The notes under the pieces were generated by a model. It saw only the letters and a list, made by a program, of their open reading frames with translations, was not told the origin of the DNA and did no database searches. Position numbers and translations under genes: made by a program. Positions 31,113 to 41,400 of a DNA stretch of 64,000 nucleotides are shown here, in pieces. This stretch comes from Pegoplata infirma (Eukaryota; Arthropoda; Insecta; Diptera; Anthomyiidae). The stretch lies in the NCBI GenBank assembly GCA_963921195.1, contig OY992541.1:10200951-10264950 (forward strand), read 5' to 3'. The stretch's first letter is position 1. Each line of letters opens with the position of its first letter.

Positions 31113-31340
31113 TTGTCAACAGGTTTTCCTTGCATAGGTCTTAGGGATTACAAACTCCATGCATTAAACCTATCCTATCCGCCTTATGAAGCTTTTTACG
31201 TAAAAAGTTATTGGCTCTGTATTTTCAGTGGAAAATTTGGAACTTTAAAGTCGCACCCACTTCCTGTGAGCGTTTCCACCCGACAAAAGTGGTACCACTG
31301 TTTCATCAGTTATGGAGGGGTGTACGTAATCTAGACTTAA
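31113..31340 (+). repeat. X-related dispersed repeat
   Basis: TAGGTCTTAGGGATTACAAA and CTCCATGCATTAAACCTATCC correspond to the reverse of 19370-19420 and an arm of MITE X. The following 150 bp (CACCCGACAAAAGTGGTACC) are unassigned. Confidence 0.55.
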
Positions 31341-32331
31341 GCCACAGCGCGGATTTTAGTAAACATATAATTATTAATTTATTTTTCATTTTTAATTTCG
31401 TATAAGTCTGAAAAAATCACAAAAACACACATTATTCACATTCTTTGTTTCACTTAGTTTTCACTCACAAAATTTTAATAAATTCTCGAATTTAAGTTAT
31501 CATTTACATTTTTTTTTAAGTTTAGTAAAAAAAAATTATTAAAAATCACAAAATTTATTTCTGCAGCTGTGATCAGCTGTTTTTTATTTGGCTACATTTT
31601 CGCGCCAACTACAGACTAAACAGATTCAACTCGACAGGCGTCAAACAACAAAAAAATTTATAAACAAAATTTAATGACATTTTTTAATGAAACTATGAAA
31701 TCTAATGAATCAAGTTTTATGAAATTTGTTCCCAATATGCATGATATTTAATTAAGCTTATGAATTTCTTCATTGGTTAAATGAAAACAATATATTGAAT
31801 CCATTTCATTTATATCACGAAAGTTTTTTTTTTCAGTGTAGGTATTACAAAAAGCGTCCTCTTATTTAAAATTAAACTCTTAGCCTAAAACTTCAAACAC
31901 CAATAAAAAAAAAAACTTAGTCAATCAGACCAAACCCAGCTAGAGTTGTTCTTCTCTTATCAGTACCTTTCAGTTTTTTTTTGGTCTCAAGCGTATCAAA
32001 ATATTTAGGTTGCAAAATGATGCATAGTGTATGAATTGCTATGTTTTTCTTAAAAGTTTAATATTAGTTTCTTATAAGTAAAGTATAATATCTGTGGCAA
32101 TAAATGATAACAGCTCAGTCGAGAAAACGTGAGTCCTCCAACATAGTCTTTTACACCCTATACCACTCTGTGGTACAGGTTAAAATAAATTTGTGCCGAT
32201 GTAGAAATATTGGTCCTAGGCCCCTTTTAAGTATACCGATCGACTCAGAATTACCTTTTGAGTAAAAAGGCTTATTTTTGTTAGTAATTCCAGAAAAAAC
32301 TTGCATTACCAAGTAATGAAATTGGTAATGG

Positions 32332-32786
32332 GACCCTGCAAATAAAGTCATTACCACTTTCCAGTGGAGTGCTTTAAAACTTAAACAAATGTAAAGACAT
32401 ACAACAAAAATAACAAAAAAAACAAGACAAAAACACACACACATTTTTTTCTACTCCAGAATACATAGATATTCAGCTCTTAACTCATTACCTATAGCGA
32501 CACCTCCATACAAATGTAAGTAGATATTCAGTAGATAAGAACTACTCCAGGGAAGTTGTTTGAAAGCTCGGAGTACTTCTTATCTACTGAATATCTACTT
32601 ACTTTTGTATGGGAGTGTCGCGGAAGGTAATGAGTTAAGTGCTGAATAACAACTTTTTATGGAGTAGAAAAGAATGCCTTTGCATTTTTTCTTGTGTTTT
32701 TTGTTATTTTTGTTGTATTTCATTACATTTGTTATAGTTTTAAAGCACTCCAAATAGAAGTACTCCGCACTTTTTTGCTGGGGAAT
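32332..32786. mobile_element. Palindromic element VV inside K1
   Basis: The outer arms pair GGAGTGCTTTAAAACTTAAAC with GTTTTAAAGCACTCC and ACAACAAAAATAACAAAAAA with its complement; the inner arms pair TAAGTAGATATTCAGTAGATAAG with CTTATCTACTGAATATCTACTTA. K2 lacks it, reading AATGGGAAATTCGAAAG at the site. Confidence 0.72.
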
Positions 32787-33010
32787 TTCAAAAGTTATAA
32801 CTATCTCTGATTCGAATTACCTTTCCCATTACATTTACAAAGCAAATGTGCCAAATGTAATGATTATCAAAACAGTATTAATAACTAATTACATATGTAC
32901 TTATATGTAATAAAAAAATTATTAAAAAAAAAATATTTTAATTTATTTTATTTTTAATCAAAATAATGTACAGTGAGTCAAAAAGTGAAAATCTAGTTCT
33001 GAATTCTTTT

Positions 33011-33600
33011 TATACCCTCCATTAGTGATAGAGGGTATATATAAGTTTGTCATTCCGTTTGTAACTCATCGAAATATCGATCTGGGACCCCATAAAGTAT
33101 ATATATTCATGATGCCCGATCGATTTTAAGACATTCTAGCGATGTCCGTCTGTCTGTCTGTGGAAAATGCTGTCGCGGACAAAATATTGCACAGAGATGA
33201 CTGAAACTTAACATATTTATTGGAAGTTCTCCCGAGAAGTTTGGTATTGCATTTGAGCGATATCGGTTCAGCGGTTCAAAAGTTATGAACGAAAATGTAA
33301 GTACACCTCAAAAATTTCAGTACATTCAACATAACCTAAAAATACAAAATGCTTTAATTCGGCTTCTGGTTGACATATGTGAACATAATTGAACACCAAA
33401 TGGTATTTAAACAGGTACGAACATATTTTTTGACAAAAAAAGAAAAAAATCGCGGATTTTTTTTTACCAAAATTTTTTCGCGGTTTTTTTTTTTCAAAAG
33501 TAATTTCCTTTTAAATAAAGTTTTTTGCAATAATCTTTTTGAAATTGTGGAGGGTATCTCTACATTCGGCAAGGCCGAATTTAACTTTTTTACTTGTTTT
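33011..33600 (+). mobile_element. mini-me-like element, subtype 2, complete copy 1
   Basis: TATACCCTCCATTAGTGATAG, ACCCCATAAAGTATATATAT, GTCCGTCTGTCTGTCTGTGG, ACATTCGGCAAGGCCGAATTT, TTTACTTGTTTT. It shows only a GTCC plus (GTCT)3 run, the ancestral state of the giant array at 61098-62690. Frames on both strands across its A/T runs are not genes. Confidence 0.85.
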
Positions 33601-33616
33601 TTATTATAATGACTTA

Positions 33617-33757
33617 TACGGCGTTCACACTTGCTGTTTTGAAGTGTTTAAAAGTGAGATGTTTAAAAAAGTCTTTGTTCTGTATCCATTACGGTTTTAT
33701 TCTGTTACTGGTGTTTTGTTAAACAACTTGTTTAAAGTCGCTAGTGTGAACTCCATA
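33617..33757 (+). mobile_element. MITE family A, full copy 6 with empty site in K2
   Basis: The length is 141 bp, with TTA on both sides (33614-33616, 33758-33760). K2 reads ATGACTTAGGTAAGTCATT without interruption at 39415-39433. Confidence 0.93.
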
Positions 33758-34462
33758 TTAGGTAAGTCATTATTAATAAGTCCTTATTTTACATTTCAAA
33801 ATAATGCTAAAGGTTATTTTCTGTCATTACTAAGTAATTCGAATGGTAATGATGTGTCATTACTAAGTTTTTTCTGGGATAGACCGATTTAACTAAATAT
33901 CGGGGGAAATTTTTATATGGGGACTGAGTTCTAAAATGCTTTAGTTTTAATCAAATTTGATAAGGTTACAAAAGTACATGTTAACCACTACAAACAAAAT
34001 TAAACATTTCCTGTCTTCATGCATTTTTAGAGATTAATGTGAATATCGGGAGCATGGTTTGTATGAGGACTACAAGGAGAAGTGGTCCAATTTATGAATA
34101 CAAAATATGTTTAACAGCCAAATTTCGAAAGGACACCATGTATAATGTGGTTATTAGAGTCATTTGACCCAATCTTAAAGGCGACGTATGGGGGCTGGGT
34201 CTAAACAATGACCGATATTGTCCAATTTCAATAGAATTCTTCATTGCGATAAAATATGCAAATAGTTTCGAATTTAAGCCAAATCGATTGATAATTGCGA
34301 ACTGTATTGAAACAGACCTAAAAGGGGCTCTAGGACCAAATTTTCGAGTATTTACAAACTCATTATACCCTGTACCACAGAGTGGTGTAGGATATAACTA
34401 TGTGTGCGGGGTAGAGTAGGTTTCTTCTTAGACCAGATTTACATTAGGTAATCTGGGGGCTA

Positions 34463-34575
34463 ATTATGTAACTTGATAATCGTCATTCGCCGTCGTTAAT
34501 TCATTATTCTATTACCATAAAATTACACTATATGGTAATGGAATAATGATGGAAACGATGCGATTGGTCGACTCA
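34463..34575. mobile_element. Palindromic MITE RR, copy 2 (right end altered)
   Basis: AACTTGATAATCGTCATTCG, TTCATTATTCTATTACCATA, ATATGGTAATGGAATAATGA, GGAAACGATGCGA; the terminal AACTT-complement is missing. Confidence 0.6.
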
Positions 34576-34630
34576 GAATCAATTTTTGAGACACGATACA
34601 TGTAGCAATTTTTAAGCAATTGATTGAAAT

Positions 34631-35572
34631 CAGTGTTGCCACCAACAAAAACGTAAATTACACATGGGTCATGCCAAAATTACACATGAAATCACAAATT
34701 ACACATGGATCATGCCAAAATTACACATGAAATTACACATGCTTTTTTTAATAAGGGTTTTTTTTGTAAATTTTCAAAATATAACGGTTAACCAAAGTCT
34801 AGTTTTTACTGCTCAAAAAACCTACGATTTATATTTTTTTGCGAAATTTCTGTCTGGATAATCTAAGTCAAATCAGAAGAAAATCTGAAAAACAGCAAAA
34901 AATATATTGATTTCAGCTGACAATCTGCTCATTTTAACAGAAAATCGGCGGTTAGCAGCTAACTTTTCATTGAGTAATCCGCCCTAAAGCAGAAAAATCT
35001 GCAGACTTGATGAAAAATCTGAACATCTTAAACGTATTGTTTAAGTAAAAAATTTTAAGCATAAACATAAACGAAAATATTGCTAAATTTTAAGGACAAA
35101 ACAGTTTATTGTACTTTTTCTTTTTTTTTTTCAAATCGTCAATTTTTTTAATAAAATTTAGAAAAATACTAATGATAACTAACAGAAAGTATTTTTGTAA
35201 AATTAGCAAAATTGTATGCTATTTTTTAATTTTGACAATTTTTAATCGTTAAAATTTCACGAAATAAAAAATCTGTAAAATTTTAAAACAATTAGCTAAA
35301 ATTTGCACAAAAATATTTTTGTAAACTCAGCAAACAGAATCAGCAAAATAATTAAAACTTCTGTTATTTTTTAAAACTGAATTACAGAGAATTTCGTTAA
35401 AATATCCATTTCTGCAGAAAAATCTGCTAAAAGTTTTTTTAAAACAAATTATAAAAAAAATGCTTCAAAAAGCAAAAATTTCAAATTACACATGCAGACA
35501 ATTACACATGGGCTACACATGAACAAAAAATTACACATGATATGTGTAATTACACATGAGGTGGCAACACTG
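34631..35572. mobile_element. hAT-like element WW with ATTACACATG arrays
   Basis: The length is 942 bp; CAGTGTTGCCACCAACAAAA at the left and ATGAGGTGGCAACACTG at the right. At least six AAATTACACATGR units lie at the left end and as many at the right. Flanks ATTGAAAT / CTTGAAAT agree at 7 of 8 positions. Subterminal repeat arrays are where hAT transposases bind; the interior is AT-rich and non-coding. Confidence 0.85.
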
Positions 35573-35580
35573 CTTGAAAT

Positions 35581-35984
35581 TTAAAACTTAAGCCTCTTTG
35601 ACGCAACGACGAAATTGGAGAAAATTCAATATTTAGACCTAGGTCCCGTACAAAGGCCCTTTTTAATTTTGTCTCAAATGGCTCTAATTATAACAGATAT
35701 TTGTATTTGCAAATCACCATTCCGAATTTTAAAGGAATCAGACCAGTTCTTGTTGTAGCCCCAATACAAACCACCTTTCCGAAGTTCGATTTTTGGGAAT
35801 TTTTTAAGATTTGGTTGAACAAATGTATGAAATCGTACTGAAAAGAAAAGGCACTAAATCAGTCACGGGGTACTACGGTGTCTTTGAGAGTGAAAAAAGT
35901 ACTAACTTTTTCATCCCTAATTGGTATGAAAACCTAGACGCAAAATCGTTTAAGCTCTTTCTTTGAAAATCGTTTTATCACTTA
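35581..35984 (+). repeat. Body of decayed fly repeat
   Basis: ATTCAATATTTAGACCTAGG, TCCCGTACAAAGGCCC, ACCAGTTCTTGTTGTAGCCC are phrases of long, common fly repeats; WW has inserted at its left side. No frame. Confidence 0.45.
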
Positions 35985-36282
35985 AGCTACCTTTAGACTG
36001 TAATATTGACTCGAAAGAAAATACGTATCTTAAATAATACGAAGTTTTGTCCGCTTGTCAAAATATCTTTTAGAAAATACAATCCTGATCTTATGAATAG
36101 CGTATACGTTTTATTTATACGTAGAAGAATTTCTAAAAATGAGAAAACTTTTAACTTGTCATTTTTTAATCCGTATTTCTCTTGGTTTTATACCGATTTG
36201 TGTTTATACCACATACTATTTTATAGACTTTACTCAAAATTTTGACAGACATTTTTACAAATATTGTAGTCTGAAGGTACCT
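35985..36282. mobile_element. MITE AJ (298 bp)
   Basis: AGCTACCTTTAGACTGTAAT...ATTGTAGTCTGAAGGTACCT, with TTA on both sides (35982-35984, 36283-36285). The 79-codon frame inside is not recognisable. Confidence 0.83.
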
Positions 36283-36285
36283 TTA

Positions 36286-36640
36286 TTGACACAGATATTT
36301 TTTCTTATATAATATATTAATGTAAACAACCTACCTGTAATTCTTATTTCCTTTGAATTTAACCAATACTATATAAAGTTAAAAAAAAAAATTGTTTCAA
36401 AATGCAAACAAAAAGAACTATTAAATGCAATTTGCTATATGCAGTAGCAGCAACAAAAATAATATTAAGATGTAATGCTAGGTTAGAAAAAAAGCAAAGT
36501 GTTTGTAAAACTATAATGACGAAAAGGAAAACTAAAATAAAACCCTCTTAAAATATTCAATTCGAATTAATAACACTGTAAGTAGGTGAAAATGACACGC
36601 CAAAACGACAATTCACGTCAACCTAATTTTGGGCGGTAGA
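36286..36640. other. No feature recognised
   Basis: AT-rich, with a polypurine-rich stretch (CAAACAAAAAGAACTATTAA). Nothing gene-like. Confidence 0.4.
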
Positions 36641-36647
36641 ATCCAGT

Positions 36648-37104
36648 CACAGACTAATACAGACTCGACATAAGTGACAGGTGTCAAAAAAGTATTCTTT
36701 AACTATATAACCATATCTTTTCAATTTTTTCTACGAATTAGGTTAGAAAGAGAAAACTGATATAACGCGCCATAAAGGAGGCCATACACGATACTGCATG
36801 CTGTACAATTGGCTGGATGAAAACGTGATTTTGATCGTGTATGGGCTGATTGGACGACCATTACAAAAACAAAATGCACATGTCTATCCAGCAAGCTGTA
36901 CAACGAGACTGCAAGTGTATGGGCACCTTAAGAAAAATGGATGCCAGATCGGTTTTTGTTGTTTCACTCACTCCTAAGTCGTAGAAAGTGTTGCCATGTT
37001 AGCGTAAAACGGACTAAAAACCGCTGTGTTTTCTCCTAAAATCGCTTAGTTTTTCGCCATTTTTTCTTATAAAACTCTACTGTCGAGTCTGTATTTAGTC
37101 TGTG
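36648..37104 (-). mobile_element. 300-bp family E, reverse copy carrying a D MITE
   Basis: CACAGACTAATACAGACTCG...GTCTGTATTTAGTCTGTG with perfect 7-bp duplication ATCCAGT (36641-36647, 37105-37111). Without D it would be 301 bp. Confidence 0.88.
36776..36928. mobile_element. MITE family D, complete 153-bp copy 3
   Basis: AGGAGGCCATACACGATACT...TGCAAGTGTATGGGCACCT, with TAA on both sides (36773-36775, 36929-36931). Undisturbed E copies read GCCATAAGAAAAATGG, the empty site (reverse complement of the 9880 region). The 60-codon minus frame is repeat-derived. Confidence 0.9.
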
Positions 37105-37117
37105 ATCCAGTGCTGTA

Positions 37118-37421
37118 CCCCGTTTTGAAAAGTTAGCTCAAAATCCCGAGATATTTCGCTTTTAAATTTATAGTAGATTTTAGGCGATTTTTCATTTTAT
37201 TTGAATGAAAAAACTTTAAAAAAATTTTAAAAACTTGTTATTTATCAAAATTTTTATCTAGGAAATAATGGACGTCCATTTTCAATCGGACATGCAGCAA
37301 TACTTGCCCTTATTTTGATGAATTTTATAATTCTTTTTGGATTTATTCAATTTTTACTCTTGCAATTGCAAATTTAAAATCGAAATATCTCGTTATTTTG
37401 AGCTAACTTTTTAAAACGGAG
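37118..37421. mobile_element. TA-flanked MITE AL (304 bp)
   Basis: CCCCGTTTTGAAAAGTTAGC...GCTAACTTTTTAAAACGGAG; arms ~50 bp including GAGATATTTCG and CGAAATATCTCG. TA on both sides. Confidence 0.72.
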
Positions 37422-38196
37422 TATACCAATGGATTCTATGACCCAAAAATAAGTTGGGGTGTCTCGGCGTTTTTGTGTGTCATTTCAAAAGTTTAAATTT
37501 TACTTACAGTGTAATCATTTTTATTCTGACATATAATGGGAATTTGTCACTTTCTCTGGCAAAAGTTCGTGGGAACCCAGCAAAAACCTGCATTACCAAG
37601 TAATGAAATGTGTAATGGGAAATTCGAAAGTTATAACTACTTCTGATTCGAATTACCTTTCCCATTACATTTACAAGCAAATGTGCCAAATGTAATGATT
37701 ATCAAAACAGTATTAATAACTAATTACGAATATACATATAGGTAATGAAAATTATTTAAAAAAAAATAAAAAAAATAAAAGATATTTAATTTAATTTTAT
37801 TTTTAACCAAAATAATGTATAGTGAGTTAAAAAGTGAAAATCTAGTTCTGAATTTTTTATACCCTTCACTTAGTGATAGAGGGTATATATAAGTTTGTCA
37901 TTCCGTTTGTAACTCATCGAAATATCGATCTGGGACCCCATAAAGTATATATATTCATGTCCGTCTGTCTGTGGAAAATGCTGGTACGGACAAAATATTG
38001 CACAGAGATGACTGAAACTTAACATATTTATTGGAAGTTCTCCCGAGAAGTTTGGTATTGCATTTGAGCGATATCGGTTCAGCGGTTCAAAAGTTATGAA
38101 CGAAAATGTAAGCACACCTCAAAAATTTCAGTACATTCAACATAACCTAAAATACAAAATGCTTTAATTCGGCTTCTGGTTGACATATGTGAACAC

Positions 38197-39173
38197 TAAA
38201 GTTGTGTCGTTCACGAACGAACTAGTTCAATTGAACTATTCAGTTCACTGACCGGTTTATCTAGTTCGTTCATTTCCGCTCTTTTAGGTCTTTTCGTTCA
38301 TTTAGTTCAATTGGTCATTATTTCATTTTGATCTTTTAGTTCGGTCGTTCAATTTTTTTTTGTTAATTTTGTCATTAGGCGTTAGTTTCCTCTTCTCTTT
38401 TGGCACAATTTCTCAGCATTTATGTTTTTTTTTTACAAAAATTGTATATGGTTTCTTTAATTTATGTTTTTATTCAACATTTTTGTATTTTTTGAACGAA
38501 AGCCAAAACAACAGACATGATCAAAATAGGTGTGTTCCAGAACTTTCCGGGTAAAGTTCGGTAAAATGAGAGCAAATCAAAAAACCTCTCACGATACCAC
38601 AAAAATACACAAAAGTACGGGAACGCTAAAAACCACAATTCAAGCCCAAAATAATAGAAAATGTAAACAAACCAATAACGCTAAAATATTTTCGTAAGAA
38701 AAATTACTTTAAACAAGAAAACAAATTTCAAATGTTTATTTTAATAACAAATTATCTTTTTTTGTATTGAAATAACACATTTCCTTGGTTTAGTTCTTTA
38801 TTTTATTTAAATTTCCAATTTGGCTTCACAAAAAAAACAGCTGTTTTTTTAACATCTGACTGTTACCAATTTACCCGAAAAAAAAAGTGCGGATAGGTTC
38901 GGTAAAATGAGAAACTAATTTATTCTCTCAAAAACTCTCTCATTTACCCAATTTTTGCGTACGGGAACGCTTTTCGGGCTGGTTTGGGCACCCGCGGGCA
39001 CCCGCGGTAACGTTGTGGAACAGACCTAATGATTCGTTCACAAACTGTTGAAGGAAAACAAAAACTGACCGATTTGAACGACCAACAGACATGATAGATG
39101 AACGAACTAGGTCTTTTATCTGAAATGAACGAAAATGAGCGCTCACTCAATTGAACGATTAAGCACAAGTCTA
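38197..39173. mobile_element. hAT-like element G (977 bp, contains H)
   Basis: TAAAGTTGTGTCGTTCACGA at the left and GATTAAGCACAAGTCTA at the right; arms carry GAACTAGTTCAATTGAACTA and GTTCATTTAGTTC motifs. Perfect 8-bp duplication GTGAACAC (38189-38196, 39174-39181), which fits the nTnnnnAn pattern of hAT targets. Confidence 0.86.
38529..39026. mobile_element. TA-flanked element H inside G (498 bp)
   Basis: GGTGTGTTCCAGAACTTTCC at the left and GTTGTGGAACAGACC at the right, flanked by TA. GTACGGGAACGCT and AGCGTTCCCGTACG type motifs are inverted inside. Unusually G+C-rich end (CACCCGCGGGCACCCGCGG). Overlapping 68- and 74-codon minus frames are not recognised. Confidence 0.7.
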
Positions 39174-39720
39174 GTGAACACCAAATGGTATTTAAACAAG
39201 TACGAACATATTTTTTGACAAAAAAATAAAAAAATCGCTGATTTTTTTTACTAAAATTTTTATTCGCGGAAATTTTTTTTCAAAATTTTTTTTTTTTTTT
39301 AAAAGTAATTTCCTTTTAAATAAAGTTTTTGCCAATAATTTTTTTGAAATTGTGGAGGGTATCACTACATTCGGCAAGGCCGAATTTAACTTTTTTACTT
39401 GTTTTTTTTATTATAATGACTTAGGTAAGTCATTATTAATAAGTCCTTATTTTACATTTTAAAATAATGCTAAACGTAATTTTCTGTCATTACTAAAGGC
39501 CTTTTGTCACGATAATACTGAGTGGTAAGATTTTAGTAAACCAAAATAAAATGAAATTCGGTCTGACTGTCAAAAAATTAAACTAAAAAATATTTTCGAT
39601 ACATTGCTCTTTGCAACCATCACATTTTATATAGTATGAAAACAGCTGTTTAGAAAAATTAATGCTGAAAAATATAATTTGTTGCGTTTTTCTAAAAAAT
39701 TCATAAAAATAAGAGACTTA

Positions 39721-41400
39721 AACACCTCAAAATGGGGTCATTTATAACCACATCTCGTCGTTGATCGGGGCTAAAGCTAAGTGTGAAAACGAATGGGCAT
39801 GTAGTCTACACTAAAAAAAACCTTGTAAAATTACAAGAAAAACGTGTAATTTTTTTTTTTGACAAAAATTCCTAGTAATTTTACAAGATTTTTTGTTTCG
39901 TAATTTTACTAGATTTTTTGCTACCTCCTATTTTACGAGAATTCCTAGTAATTTAACAAGCTTTTTACCAATAATTTGGTAAATTAACAGTTTTTTGACG
40001 CAATTAAAATTACAAGGAATTCTCGTGAATTTAGTAGATTTTTTTTTGTAAAATTTTCTTGGATTTGTAAAATTACAAAAATAAATTGTAAAATTACAAA
40101 AAAGAATGTTAATTTCGATTTGTTAAAAAACAAGGAAAACTGTCAAATATTGGTAAAATGGGATTACGAGACTTTTCCTTGTAATTTGACAAAGTTTTTT
40201 TTTGTGTGTAGTCTTAAAAGTTTGATTTAGAGATTATTTGTTTTATGGCTTTTTTGACATTAATAAATATGTATATGAAATGAATGGTTGCGTATGATAT
40301 AATTTAAAAAATTGTAGTTTTATTAAAACAAAATTAGTCCTAATTCAATGTTATCATTTCGGCTTAAAAATCTGTTAGTGGGCCACTATTGACCTTTATT
40401 TCAGAAGGATTAACGCTTTCGGCAATATCAAAATTATTCAATTAATTATTTATGACTATTTTAAATACAAAATTTTTTTTTTTTTATTTATGAAAAACAT
40501 GAAAATTTTGGTAGGGGACATTTTTGGTTGCATGTACATCAGGGTTAAAGATGTCCAAAAATATGTATGTTTCAAAATTAAGTCAATATGATTAAATAAA
40601 AGATTATACAATACAATGTTCAACACAAACATGATTTTGCAACCATTAAATTCATTAAACAGTAGTTAAAACCTAAAAAAACTCAGTACGGGACACTTTT
40701 GGCCGCTGACCGATTAGGGTTAAAGATGTCCTATAAATCTATCGTTTCAAAACTAAGTTACAATGATCAAATGGAACAAGAAAGAGCATAATATTGGTCA
40801 ATTTGTACAATAATGTAGTTTATAAAAAATAAAAACTCAAAAAAATGGCAAAAAATACGATTTCCTTGAAATCCGCTCAATTGAAACCGCTCCCCACAAA
40901 AAACTACCGAACGGATTTTCGCAAAAATTTAAATCTTTAGTCTTTATAATGTTTTCAATAACATTGAGTAATAAAATCGATATATTTTGCAATTTTAATA
41001 AAAAATAAAAATTTAATTAAAAAAAAGTGGTTTTTAGAACCGCGTCAAAAATATGATTTTTTTTGTATCTTAAATAAAAATATGTTAATGATGGCATAAA
41101 ATTCCAATATTTAATACATAAGTTATTAGTATCAAATGCAATAAAAAATTTTTTTTTTACTAAGCAAGAAAATGAAATTTATATTTTTAAATTTTTTTTT
41201 AAAATTTGGCCATTTTCACCAAAATCTCAATTTTGACCACCGATGCGCTAATAGAGTTTTTGATCGATTAAAAAGTTGTCTTCCATAAAATGCTTATATT
41301 ACCCCATTACCACTTTCCCGCACTAAGGACAATCGATCCTTAGACTTTGTAGGATTTCGACCCAGTCTAATGAACATACACAAGTAATGTAATATTCCAT
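39721..41400. repeat. Insert in L2, unassigned, includes MITE KK and an internal duplication
   Basis: It begins with ACCACATCTCGTCGTTGATCG. GGGACA.TTTTGG...AGGGTTAAAGATGTCC occurs twice (40516 and 40686) with weakly similar downstream text. No coding frame. Boundaries are judged only from loss of similarity to copy 1. Confidence 0.5.
39809..40208. mobile_element. TA-flanked MITE KK (400 bp)
   Basis: CACTAAAAAAAACCTTGTAA...AAAGTTTTTTTTTGTGTG. The interior repeats AATTTTACAAGAAAAA / CCTAGTAATTT motifs in both directions. Flanked by TA; the wider flanks TAGTCTA and TAGTCTT also match for six bases. Confidence 0.68.

Larger units (their letters stand above)
29734..31838. mobile_element. TA-flanked element JJ (2.1 kb, nested)
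   Basis: CACTAAAAAAAAAAGCTTCG...CGAAAGTTTTTTTTTTCAGTG, flanked by TA; the unbroken host sequence GATATAGGTATTAC at 29243 shows a single TA. Arms hold ATTAATGAAA-type repeats. It contains element MM, a D fragment and an X-related repeat. Probably Tc1/mariner-like and non-autonomous (inference). Confidence 0.78.
29090..31990. repeat. Dispersed repeat II, palindromic copy carrying element JJ
   Basis: Two inverted halves (29100-29340 and 29345-29600) share TTTTTTTAAATAAACGT, GCTACAATATTGCCGAA, CAGACCAAACCCAGCTAG and their complements. A third partial unit (29590-31990) is split by the 2.1-kb element JJ between CGAGATAT and AGGTATTAC, which are joined at 29239-29254. Confidence 0.7.
32290..33878. 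mobile_element. Inverted-repeat element K, copy 1, with three insertions
   Basis: CCAGAAAAAACTTGCATTACC...AAGTTTTTTCTGGG. CATTACCAAGTAATG and TCATTACTAAGTAATTCGAA are the inner arm motifs. Copy 2 (37576-41710) shares the flanks of the mini-me insert. Insertions here: palindrome VV, mini-me subtype 2, and a family A MITE. Each boundary is visible by comparison with copy 2. Confidence 0.75.
32148..34396. mobile_element. Fly repeat AK (ACCACTCTGTGGTACAGG ends) split by K1
   Basis: TACACCCTATACCACTCTGTGG at the left and ACCACAGAGTGGTGTAGGATA at the right form inverted ends. TATACCGATCGACTCAGAAT lies inside the left end. The body resumes at ~33879 (ACCGATTTAACTAAATATCG) after element K1. It resembles widespread calyptrate repeats with mini-me-like ends; name and class are inference. 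Confidence 0.65.
37857..39410 (+). mobile_element. mini-me-like element, subtype 2, copy 2, split by element G
   Basis: TATACCCTTCACTTAGTGATAG, CCCCATAAAGTATATATATTC, GTCCGTCTGTCTGTGG, ACATTCGGCAAGGCCGAATTT. It is interrupted after GACATATGTGAACAC and resumes with CAAATGGTATTTAAACAAG. Confidence 0.85.

Noticed and set aside
30895..31137. 80-codon frame similar to frames at 36721-36903 and 54909-55115
   Set aside because: The similarity comes from MITE family D; D is 153 bp, flanked by duplications, and non-coding.
33354..33609. Overlapping frames on both strands at the end of a mini-me element
   Set aside because: They arise from the A/T runs of the element's 3' part, also seen at 39192-39377.
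34631..35572. CRISPR-like array (repeated ATTACACATG)
   Set aside because: Spacing is irregular, units are 10-13 bp, they occur inside inverted transposon ends, and the genome is eukaryotic.
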